From NCBI RefSeq assembly GCF_900142445.1, contig NZ_FRAV01000016.1:1-64000 (forward strand): a stretch of 64,000 bases of DNA, read 5' to 3'. Every line of letters starts with the position of its first letter. Position 1 is the stretch's first letter. The translations under genes and the position numbers were made by a program. The notes under the pieces are model-generated. The model saw nothing but the letters and a program-made list of their open reading frames with translations. It was not told the DNA's origin and did no database searches. Source of the DNA: Chryseobacterium polytrichastri. GTDB lineage: Bacteria; Bacteroidota; Bacteroidia; Flavobacteriales; Weeksellaceae. Below are positions 1-6,665 of the stretch, piece after piece.

Positions 1-84
1 GATTCACTGTTAAATATACAAAAAAACAACCAGTAAAACAAACTAAATTAACTGAAAATCAATATATTAAAGCCTTAACTTAAT

Positions 85-115
85 GACATTGGGCTAAAGC
101 CCGTTCCTATTGATA
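85..115. repeat. Short inverted repeat, GGGCTAAAGCCC type
   Basis: The sequence GGGCTAAAGCCC is a short perfect palindrome, followed by CGTTCCTATTGATAC. It lies downstream of the HxlR gene (which is transcribed leftward) and may act as its terminator, or be a remnant of a dispersed intergenic repeat. The remaining bases from 1 to 134 are AT-rich and show no gene. Confidence 0.35.
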
Positions 116-134
116 CGATAAAGTCATTAAAAAA

Positions 135-177
135 TTGTGTTATTAGTGAAGGATATTTGTGTCATTAGTGTTTAAAA
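135..177 (+). repeat. Repeat family R3, copy 1
   Basis: This 43-nt unit starts TTGTGTTATTAGTGAA and ends ATTAGTGTTTAAAA. A second copy of exactly 43 nt lies at 54304-54346, and a third, reversed and diverged, at about 10343-10384. The right end runs into the 3' end of the HxlR gene and supplies its last codons and stop (Phe-Lys-His-stop read on the minus strand). Confidence 0.6.
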
Positions 178-533
178 CTATCCTCCACAATCACCCTCCT
201 GTGCTCCCTACCCCAATTAATCATTTCACTAATGATCTTCCCGAAAGTTCGGCAGTATTCTGTTGGAACGTATTCAATTAAAACAGGGGTATCGGGGTAA
301 ACATTTCGTTTTACCAACTTATTCATCTCCATATCTTTTAACTCTTTTGAAAGCATTCTTGTGGTGATTCCAGGAATACTTCTTTCAATCTCACGAAAAC
401 GTTTATTGCCATTACAAATAGCATTAATAACAGGAATTCTCCATTTTCCACCAATAAAATAAAGGGTGTCTTGCAGTGCTCTAAGCTCTTCGGTTTGATC
501 TCTTTCCATATCTGTAAATTTACGTGATATCAT
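165..533 (-). CDS. HxlR-family winged-helix transcriptional regulator
   Basis: A 122-residue protein with the usual length and core of the HxlR family: GGKWRIPVI near residue 28, then a winged helix with RFREIERSIPGITTRML and a wing around residues 75-90. Members are dimeric repressors or activators that respond to electrophiles, oxidants or ligands and usually control a divergent reductase gene. That layout is seen here, because an SDR gene starts about 80 bp away on the other strand. A later start at Met9 is also possible. The C-terminus (Ser-Phe-Lys-His) is encoded by repeat R3. The inducer cannot be read from sequence. Confidence 0.85.
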   Translation of the reverse strand: MISRKFTDMERDQTEELRALQDTLYFIGGKWRIPVINAICNGNKRFREIERSIPGITTRMLSKELKDMEMNKLVKRNVYPDTPVLIEYVPTEYCRTFGKIISEMINWGREHRRVIVEDSFKH

Positions 534-542
534 TGATGATAG

Positions 543-579
543 TGATATACTCTGTGATACTGGTTACAAAAGTATATCA
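543..579. promoter_or_regulatory. Candidate HxlR operator in the divergent promoter region
   Basis: TGATATACT (543-551) and its exact reverse complement AGTATATCA (571-579) form a 9-bp inverted repeat with a 19-bp spacer. A third related half-site, TGATACT, lies between them (555-561). The site is just upstream of the TAnnTTTG element of the SDR gene and 10 bp from the HxlR start codon, as expected for an autoregulated divergent operator. Binding is inferred. Confidence 0.55.
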
Positions 580-587
580 ATTTGAAA

Positions 588-595
588 TAACTTTG
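588..595 (+). promoter_or_regulatory. TAnnTTTG -7 element of the SDR gene
   Basis: TAACTTTG matches the Bacteroidota -7 consensus exactly. Transcription would begin near 602, so the in-frame GTG at 595 would lie inside the promoter. This favours ATG 613 as the start of the SDR gene. No clear TTG -33 element is seen, which would fit activator or repressor dependence. Confidence 0.55.
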
Positions 596-612
596 TGAAA
601 AATTTAAAAGTA

Positions 613-1359
613 ATGACAAAGTTTAACAACAAATTAGCCATCGTAACAGGTGGAAATAGTGGAATTGGTTATGCCACAGCAAAAGAATTAATCTCTGAAG
701 GAGCAAAAGTAATTATCACAGGAAGACGAAAAGAAGCTATAGAAAAAGCAGCTGAAGAATTGGGAGCCATCCCGTTTGTTGCAGATCAGGCCAATCTTAA
801 TGATATTGATTCTTTGAAAAAGGAAATAGAAAATCAATATGGAAAAGTTGACATTCTATTTATCAATGCAGGAATTACAGGAGGCTTAATTTCTATCGAA
901 AACATGGATGTTGAAAATTTTGACAATGTAATGAATATCAATTTTCGAGGAGCATACTTTACTTTAAGTACATTCATTCCGCTTTTGAATGAAGGAGCAT
1001 CGATAGTATTTTTATCATCAATTGTTGCTTCTACTTATAAACCCAACAGTTCAGTTTATCAAGCAAGTAAAGCAGCCCTAAATTCCATTGCAAAAACAGC
1101 CGCTGCAGAATTAGCACCTAAAAAAATAAGAGTAAATATGGTAAGTCCGGGTCCTACCAAAACAGAAATTATGAACAAAGCAGGTTTAGATGAAGCCACA
1201 TTAAGCGGATTGACAGATTATTTAATCAATGAAATTCCATTAAAGAAAATGGGAACAGCAGAAGATGTCGCAAAATTGGTTGTTTATCTTTCTGATCATA
1301 CTATTGCTAGCTTTATCACAGGGACAGAAATCATTGTTGATGGTGGAATGGTGCTGTAA
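613..1359 (+). CDS. SDR-family NAD(P)-dependent oxidoreductase
   Basis: Classical short-chain dehydrogenase of 248 residues from ATG 613. The reading frame is open back to GTG 595, but that codon overlaps the probable promoter. The Rossmann glycine motif TGGNSGIG is near the N-terminus. NAG follows (INAGITGG), then the catalytic Ser in LSSIVAS and the YQASK Tyr/Lys pair, and the C-terminus has the usual ITGTEIIVDGG. The TGRR segment after strand 2 suggests NADP preference. It is divergent from an HxlR regulator, an arrangement typical of inducible quinone, aldehyde or enone reductases. The substrate is unknown. Confidence 0.88.
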   Translation: MTKFNNKLAIVTGGNSGIGYATAKELISEGAKVIITGRRKEAIEKAAEELGAIPFVADQANLNDIDSLKKEIENQYGKVDILFINAGITGGLISIENMDVENFDNVMNINFRGAYFTLSTFIPLLNEGASIVFLSSIVASTYKPNSSVYQASKAALNSIAKTAAAELAPKKIRVNMVSPGPTKTEIMNKAGLDEATLSGLTDYLINEIPLKKMGTAEDVAKLVVYLSDHTIASFITGTEIIVDGGMVL

Positions 1360-1538
1360 GATGAAATAATGGAAGCTGGAGAAAGGAAAATTCTATGAAT
1401 GACCAAACCTCCAACTTCCTTCTTTTTTTTAATCCTCAAAAATTCCATTTTCACCTTTTGATTTGTCCGTTTCACTTGGTTTTACATTTCAAAAATCCCT
1501 GTAAGCATCTACTTTTGAGCCATAAAAAATAACATAAT

Positions 1539-2522
1539 ATGGACTCAGTAAACAAAAAAAGAAAAGTAAAACCTATAGCTCTCGTATTTTTGCTGATTAT
1601 AGGACTATTTACCGCTCTACAGCTTTTCAACCAACCTTTAGAAGGGAAACCTGTTACAAAAAAAATCGAAGCACCGCGTGAAGTTCTTGCCATCTTAGAG
1701 AACTCCTGTTTTAATTGCCATTCAAATCAGTCCAATTTAAGTTGGTATGATAAAATTGCTCCAATTTCCTGGGCCGTCAATAAAGATGTAAAAAGAGCGA
1801 GAGAAGTTCTCAACTTTTCAGAATGGAATTATTCTGCAGGTGAACATCAGGGCAAAATGTACGCTATTTTAAACATGATGCAAAGTGGAAAAATGCCCCT
1901 CCATGAATATACCCTACTCCATCCTTCTGCAAAAATCACGACAAAAGATATAGAAACGATTAGAAAATATACGCTTTCGCTATCAAGTATAGTTCCTCTA
2001 AAAAAAGAAGGAAAAGATATTCATCAAAATATTGAAATTTCAAAAAATAATACTCCATCAAAATTTCCAACTTCGCCAAACGGAGTACAATATACAGATG
2101 ATTATAAAAATTGGAAAGTCATTAGCATGAGTACACTTTTTGACCAATCAGTTCGTGTAATTTATGGAAATGACATTGCTGTAAAAGCCATTGAAACAGA
2201 AAACTTTCATCCTTGGCCTAATGGAAGCATTATTGTAAAATCTGTTTGGAAACAAGAAAAATTAGATGATGGAGAAGTAAGAGCAGGAGAATTTGTGAAT
2301 GCTCAATTTATGGTTAAAGATTCAGAAAAATATACAGATACGGAAGGTTGGGGATTTGCAAAATTTTCTGGAACAGAACTACATCCCACAGGAAAAACAG
2401 CATCATTCGCCAAAGAATCCTGCATTGCCTGTCACCGTCAACTCGCCGAAAAAACGGGATATCTTTTCGATGTTCCCATGAAAGTAAATACAGAAAGATT
2501 AATCAAAAACCTTCAGAAATAA
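1539..2522 (+). CDS. Exported diheme protein: haem-binding domain fused to cytochrome P460-like domain
   Basis: A 327-residue protein with one N-terminal hydrophobic segment (about residues 12-27) that should place the rest in the periplasm. The first half looks like the Haem_bd domain: C57-x-x-C60-H61 followed by the conserved LSWYDKIAPISW region. The second half resembles cytochrome P460 (PEWNGSI-like HPWPNGSIIVKSVWK, WGFAKF) with a second CxxCH at 295-299. Both haem motifs are intact. P460 relatives oxidise small nitrogen compounds or act as electron carriers. The stop codon overlaps the start of the next gene (TAATG), so the two are probably translated together. The precise substrate is unknown. 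Confidence 0.75.
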   Translation: MDSVNKKRKVKPIALVFLLIIGLFTALQLFNQPLEGKPVTKKIEAPREVLAILENSCFNCHSNQSNLSWYDKIAPISWAVNKDVKRAREVLNFSEWNYSAGEHQGKMYAILNMMQSGKMPLHEYTLLHPSAKITTKDIETIRKYTLSLSSIVPLKKEGKDIHQNIEISKNNTPSKFPTSPNGVQYTDDYKNWKVISMSTLFDQSVRVIYGNDIAVKAIETENFHPWPNGSIIVKSVWKQEKLDDGEVRAGEFVNAQFMVKDSEKYTDTEGWGFAKFSGTELHPTGKTASFAKESCIACHRQLAEKTGYLFDVPMKVNTERLIKNLQK

Positions 2523-2962
2523 TGAAAAAAGTACTCTTCATCACCCTATCAATCTGCGCTTTGTTCACTGCATGTAAAATCGATGAGCCCGATAAAGATT
2601 TAAAACGTATTGTTTTTGATCCGGGAAATTTGAAATTTATTTCTACATCATTAAATACAAAGAAAGAAACATCATCTGCTTTGTATGGAAATCAGGAAGC
2701 TTTAGCCTCATTATCAAGTGAAAATAATCAACCAAAAATTGGTTCTATTATAAAATTAGTCACTTGGAAATACCATGATAATCCACAATATATCGGAGGA
2801 ACGATTACAGGTGAATTATTAAGTGTAGAAACCGTTCAGACCGATAAAAACGGAAGAGTTTCTTATCAAATACAAAAGACTTCAAAAACTGAAAACATTC
2901 CACCCAATCAAGAAGAAAGAATACAGTATATCATGAGTTATAAGCCAGTTGTAAGGCCTTAA
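2522..2962 (+). CDS. Small lipoprotein coupled to the diheme protein
   Basis: A 146-residue product if translation begins at ATG 2522, which overlaps the previous stop codon. The frame is open further upstream, but the signal peptide (KKVLFITLSICALFTAC, lipobox Cys at residue 18) fixes this start. After the lipobox the protein is hydrophilic, with a probable beta-rich region around WKYHDNPQYIGGTITGE. No family was recognised. Tight coupling suggests it is an accessory of the diheme P460 fusion in the envelope, perhaps a folding or docking partner. A large hairpin follows the gene. Confidence 0.65.
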   Translation: MKKVLFITLSICALFTACKIDEPDKDLKRIVFDPGNLKFISTSLNTKKETSSALYGNQEALASLSSENNQPKIGSIIKLVTWKYHDNPQYIGGTITGELLSVETVQTDKNGRVSYQIQKTSKTENIPPNQEERIQYIMSYKPVVRP

Positions 2963-2972
2963 TAATTGTTTA

Positions 2973-3063
2973 GTGAATGGTGAATTTTGCTTCGCTTGTG
3001 AATAGTCAACCTAAAAGACTCCAACGATTCACAAGCGAAGCAAATTCAATATTGACAATTCAC
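2973..3063. repeat. Long inverted repeat (hairpin) between operons
   Basis: The left arm 2982-3003 (core TTGCTTCGCTTGTGAAT) pairs with the right arm 3027-3047, its complement apart from one unpaired base, around a 23-nt loop. Outer GTGAAT (2973-2978) and ATTCAC (3058-3063) extend the symmetry. It sits just after the lipoprotein gene and before the histidine kinase. It may be a terminator-like structure or a mobile palindromic repeat. No T-tract follows, so a simple rho-independent terminator is unlikely. Confidence 0.7.
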
Positions 3064-3116
3064 AAAACTCTCAGTTAAAAATATTAATTTAACCTTTTTA
3101 AAATGAAATCCCTTTC

Positions 3117-4133
3117 ATGCAACAACAAAAAATAAAAATATCACAGGCTGTCATTTGGGTAAGTTCCTTATTTTTAGGAATATTATCCTCTATTCCGCAA
3201 TTGGCATCCCATGATTTTAACTTGAAAGAAGCTATTGTTAATTCAGCGATAACATCGGCATTTTCAGTGATTATGTGGTACCTCAACATATATATGCTGA
3301 ATCGGAATTCAGGGAAAAGAAGACAGAATATTTCTTACTCAAGATTAATGATTGTCTTGGCTTTCGGGATGGTTGTGATGTTTGGTTTAGCCTGGATTCA
3401 ACAATTGATATTATCTCATATTAATTTTGGTCCAACGATGTTGATGATCGAGGTTCGAGGGATTTTAATCAACCTTGTTTGCTATATGTTTTTAACGTTG
3501 CTTCAAAATAATTATGCAGGACAGCAAGTTCAGCTCGAATTAGAGAAAGTAAAAAGTGACAATTTAGGCGCTCAATATGAATTATTAAAACAACAGGTTA
3601 ATCCGCATTTTCTTTTTAACAGTTTAAACACTTTGAAATCAATGGTTGAGACTCATGATTTGGAGTCTGTTGATTTCATCATGAAGCTATCTGATTTTTA
3701 TAGATTCACTTTAGAAAGCAGAAAATTAGATCTTATTACCGTTCATGAAGAAATGAACATTTTAGATTCGTATCTTTTTCTTCAAAAAGCACGTTTTGGT
3801 GAAGGAATTACATTTACCAATGAATTGAATAACGAAGTGTTGAAAACATTAATTCCGCCTTTTACCTTACAATTATTGGTTGAAAATTGTATCAAACATA
3901 ATATCGTTTCACAAAGCAAACCTTTACATATTAAGATCTATAATTCTGAAGATAAAATCATTATTGAGAACCCCATTCAGCATAAAATGATTCCTGAAGA
4001 TTCTTTGGGAGTTGGCTTAAATAATGTCAATATGCGTTACAAACATCTGTTAGAAAAAGAGATCGACATTCTTGATGACCAGAAAATTTTCCAAATAAAA
4101 CTACCTTTTATCCATGAATATAATCATTATTGA
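3117..4133 (+). CDS. LytS-type sensor histidine kinase (His_kinase family)
   Basis: A 338-residue membrane kinase. About four hydrophobic segments occupy residues 8-140. A short coiled coil (QVQLELEKVKSDNLGAQYELLKQQ) follows, then the His_kinase motif NPHFLFNSLNTL with the likely phosphorylated His164, and an ATP-binding domain with LLVENCIKHN and GVGLNNV. It has no large periplasmic sensor, so the signal is probably sensed in the membrane. It overlaps the LytTR regulator gene by 20 bp, so they form a two-component pair. Targets are not visible nearby. DUF1223 follows but has a terminator in front of it. Confidence 0.88.
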   Translation: MQQQKIKISQAVIWVSSLFLGILSSIPQLASHDFNLKEAIVNSAITSAFSVIMWYLNIYMLNRNSGKRRQNISYSRLMIVLAFGMVVMFGLAWIQQLILSHINFGPTMLMIEVRGILINLVCYMFLTLLQNNYAGQQVQLELEKVKSDNLGAQYELLKQQVNPHFLFNSLNTLKSMVETHDLESVDFIMKLSDFYRFTLESRKLDLITVHEEMNILDSYLFLQKARFGEGITFTNELNNEVLKTLIPPFTLQLLVENCIKHNIVSQSKPLHIKIYNSEDKIIIENPIQHKMIPEDSLGVGLNNVNMRYKHLLEKEIDILDDQKIFQIKLPFIHEYNHY

Positions 4134-4881
4134 AGATGAATTCCGAGCAGCGAAATCACTTCAAAATTTATTGTTAGAATTAAAGCCAGATGCCAAGATC
4201 ATTGATGTTTACGACAGCATTGAAACCAGCGTTGAAGCTTTATCCAAAGGAATTAAAGCTGATTTGATCTTTATGGACATTCAACTTTCAGACGGACTTT
4301 CGTTTGAAATTTTCAAGCAGGTAGAAATTACCTGTCCGGTAATATTTTGTACTGCTTTTGACCAATATATGCTGGATGCTTTTAAAAGTAAAGGCGTAGA
4401 TTATATTTTAAAACCATTTTCGCGAGACGATATTGCCGAAGCCTTAAAAAAAGTAGACGAATTAAAGAAGTTTTTTCAAAAAAATGAATTGCCGGAATTG
4501 GAAGCGCTTCTACAAAAAATCAATCAGCCACAATCGGCTGGTAAAAGCAGTTTTTTAGTTTTTAAAAATCAAAAATATACAACGATTCCCATAGAAAACA
4601 TTGCTTATTTCTATATTCATAATGAAATCACGCACCTTATGACCTTTGATAAACAGCAATTCCAGCTGAGTCAAACATTGGGTCAAGTGGCAGAACAGGT
4701 TTCTCCAAAACAATTTTTCAGGGTTAACCGACAATACATCATAAATTTCACTGCTATTAAGGAAATGGAGCATTATTTTCAACGAAAGATTCTCGTTAAG
4801 CTAACCGTTGAAACTCCAGAACAACTCTTAATTAATAAAGAAAAATCGCATAGTTTTTTCACTTGGTTAGAAGATCGTTAA
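4114..4881 (+). CDS. LytTR-family response regulator
   Basis: A 255-residue regulator. The N-terminal receiver domain has acidic residues in IIEDE, phospho-acceptor Asp55 in FMDIQLSDG, Thr in CTAFDQ and Lys in ILKPF. A linker leads to a C-terminal LytTR DNA-binding domain (FFRVNRQYIIN motif). It is the partner of the overlapping LytS-type kinase. In Bacteroidota such pairs often control envelope or sugar genes, but no target is evident here. The start ATG lies inside the kinase gene, which implies translational coupling. A hairpin plus T-tract ends the operon. Confidence 0.9.
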   Translation: MNIIIIEDEFRAAKSLQNLLLELKPDAKIIDVYDSIETSVEALSKGIKADLIFMDIQLSDGLSFEIFKQVEITCPVIFCTAFDQYMLDAFKSKGVDYILKPFSRDDIAEALKKVDELKKFFQKNELPELEALLQKINQPQSAGKSSFLVFKNQKYTTIPIENIAYFYIHNEITHLMTFDKQQFQLSQTLGQVAEQVSPKQFFRVNRQYIINFTAIKEMEHYFQRKILVKLTVETPEQLLINKEKSHSFFTWLEDR

Positions 4882-4910
4882 TACTTAAAAAAATTCAATT
4901 TAATATTTTC

Positions 4911-4948
4911 AAGGTTCACCTTACAATTTGTCTGGTTGAACCTTTTTT
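4911..4948 (+). terminator. Rho-independent terminator of the kinase/LytTR operon
   Basis: AAGGTTCACC pairs with GGTTGAACCTT (one bulged base) and is followed by TTTTTT. It lies 30 bp past the LytTR stop codon and separates this operon from the DUF1223 gene. Confidence 0.8.
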
Positions 4949-4998
4949 GTATTCTTTTGCCTTTAAAAGGTATCTACTTTTGAATCAAATTAAAAGAA

Positions 4999-5772
4999 AT
5001 GATACTGAAAAACTTAATAGGAACAGCCGCTTTTGTAGCACTCATGTTCATCATCTCCGCTTTCGTTTATAAGAATAAAACTGAAGAACCTCATCAAAAT
5101 TTATCTTCTAAAAACAATGGTTTTGCCGTTCTGGAATTATTTACCTCAGAAGGCTGCTCAAGCTGTCCGCCTGCGGATGCTTTGATGGGCGAAATCGAAA
5201 AAGAGTACAAAGACAAACCTGTTTACATTTTATCTTATCATGTTGATTACTGGAACCATCTAGGCTGGAAAGATAAATTCAGCAGTGCAGAAAACTCTCA
5301 ACGTCAACAGCAATACAGCCGTACGCTACGGTCTCAGATTTATACTCCACAATTGGTTATCAATGGAAAAAAGGAATTGGTAGGCTCAGACCAAAATGCA
5401 GTGGAAAGTGCGATTCAAAATGCTTTTTCTAATTCAAATAATGCCAAAATAGATATGGAAGTAAAGGTTCTTTCAAAAGAAATTACCGTCAATTATAAAA
5501 TTGCGGAAACCAATCCTCAGCATCAATTACTGATTACTTTAGTTGAGAAAAAATCATCCTCCAATGTAATGAAGGGTGAAAATGAAGGACGCCATTTACA
5601 ACACTGGCAGATTGCTCATCAACAAAATCAAATTTCATTAAAAAGTATGTCAGAAGGAGCGACCAGTTTTCCGTTACCTCAAAATTTCAATCCTAATGAC
5701 TGGGAAGTGATTGGATTAATTCAGAATACAAAATCTGGCGAAATTTTAGGTTCTGCTAAAGTTTTATTTTAA
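4999..5772 (+). CDS. DUF1223 family thioredoxin-fold exported protein
   Basis: A 257-residue protein with an N-terminal hydrophobic segment (residues 5-23) that would anchor or export it. The DUF1223 signature follows: VLELFTSEGCSSCPPAD, a CSSC-type pair in a thioredoxin-like fold, then YHVDYWNHLGWKD and YTPQLVINGK. The Cys pair suggests thiol redox chemistry in the periplasm, although the reaction of this family is not established. The C-terminal 90 residues look like a beta-sandwich. No partner gene overlaps it. Repeat R1 separates it from a DoxX-like gene. Confidence 0.85.
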   Translation: MILKNLIGTAAFVALMFIISAFVYKNKTEEPHQNLSSKNNGFAVLELFTSEGCSSCPPADALMGEIEKEYKDKPVYILSYHVDYWNHLGWKDKFSSAENSQRQQQYSRTLRSQIYTPQLVINGKKELVGSDQNAVESAIQNAFSNSNNAKIDMEVKVLSKEITVNYKIAETNPQHQLLITLVEKKSSSNVMKGENEGRHLQHWQIAHQQNQISLKSMSEGATSFPLPQNFNPNDWEVIGLIQNTKSGEILGSAKVLF

Positions 5773-5786
5773 ACTAAATTTTTCAA

Positions 5787-5957
5787 GTTAAACGCAAAGA
5801 CGCAAAGTTTCTTTAAACAGTTTATGCTTTTAAGGCGCAAGGATTTTATCTGCGATAAAATTGATTGTGGAAAATAACAATTTAATTAAAAATCGATGAT
5901 TTTCTTGCGTCTTAAAACATTCTATTATTAATTATTCTTTGCGCCTTTGCGATTAAC
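5787..5957. repeat. Repeat family R1, copy A
   Basis: A nested palindrome of 171 bp. The outer arms are AAACGCAAAGACGCAAAG (5790-5807) and CTTTGCGCCTTTGCG (5937-5951). The inner arms are TTTTAAGGCGCAAGGATTTT (5828-5847) and ATTTTCTTGCGTCTTAAAA (5899-5917). A central hairpin is ATTTTATC-TGC-GATAAAAT. Three further copies are at 19730-19981, 20053-20323 and 40711-40878. It contains no reading frame. Confidence 0.85.
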
Positions 5958-5992
5958 CAAATTAAAAAATCAACAACTAAAAACAAATAAAA

Positions 5993-6385
5993 ATGACAAC
6001 AAAAACAACAAAAATCATCTATTGGTCAGGCGCAATCTTTATGTCTCTTTGGTTTGGAGCGAGTGGCTTTTTTGAACTGACAAAAAATCCCGTAGTTTGG
6101 GACATCACACTTCAGTTGGGCTATCCATCTCATTTCATCTATATTCTTGGTGTGTTTAAGCTAGCAGGAATCATCGTTCTTTTACTTCCAAACAGATTAT
6201 TAAGAATGAAAGAATGGGTTTTTGCAGGAATGTTTTTCGATATTATTTTTGCCTTCTTTTCGAAAATTGCAGTTCTCGGATTTGCTTCAACCATTGATAC
6301 GATCGTGGCATTTACTGTGCTTTCAATAACTTACCTGTTATTTAGAAAGATTTATGCTCAGAAATTAATTTTTGAAAAAATTTAA
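5993..6385 (+). CDS. DoxX-like integral membrane protein
   Basis: A 130-residue protein with four hydrophobic segments (about residues 9-27, 43-63, 73-93 and 97-115). The pattern YWSGAIFMSLWFGASGFFELTKNP and LGVFKLAGIIVLLLPN is typical of the DoxX-like family found widely in Bacteroidota. Function is uncertain: DoxX relatives have been linked to thiosulfate:quinone oxidation and to redox-stress complexes, but small family members like this one are uncharacterised. It stands alone between repeat R1 and a terminator. Confidence 0.8.
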   Translation: MTTKTTKIIYWSGAIFMSLWFGASGFFELTKNPVVWDITLQLGYPSHFIYILGVFKLAGIIVLLLPNRLLRMKEWVFAGMFFDIIFAFFSKIAVLGFASTIDTIVAFTVLSITYLLFRKIYAQKLIFEKI

Positions 6386-6457
6386 AGTAAATATAAATTT
6401 CATCCGTCTTTGATATTGCACAACGATACGTAACAGTATCAACTTTTCTTATGTTAA

Positions 6458-6496
6458 AATAAATCCTCCCAGCAATGAGAGGATTTATTGTTTTTA
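6458..6496 (+). terminator. Rho-independent terminator after the DoxX-like gene
   Basis: AATAAATCCTC (6458-6468) pairs perfectly with GAGGATTTATT (6479-6489), followed by GTTTTTATAAT. Confidence 0.8.
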
Positions 6497-6528
6497 TAAT
6501 GGGTTGAAAATTTAAGTATTTTTATTTG

Positions 6529-6649
6529 AACCATTAAGAAAACTTAAGAAGTTAAGTTTAATTAAGATAAATCATTTTGATTTTTTAAGCTAAAAAACAT
6601 AGTCTAAAAGCTAAATATTCTTAACGACTTAAATAAAAACTTAATGGTT
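6529..6649. repeat. Repeat family R2, copy 1
   Basis: The element is bounded by AACCATTAAG (6529-6538) and its complement CTTAATGGTT (6640-6649). Its interior is rich in AAGTTAAG/CTTAA words. Related elements lie at 19553-19678 and 55004-55161. It lies between the DoxX-like gene and the 3' end of the MBL hydrolase. No gene is present. Confidence 0.65.
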
Positions 6650-6665
6650 AAAGAAACTTTCACTT

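Noticed and set aside
595..612. GTG start for the SDR gene
   Set aside because: The GTG overlaps the TAACTTTG promoter element, and the extra six residues do not resemble the family. ATG 613 is preferred.
2348..2521. 58-residue N-terminal extension of the small lipoprotein
   Set aside because: The region is coding for the diheme protein in another frame. The lipoprotein signal begins at ATG 2522.
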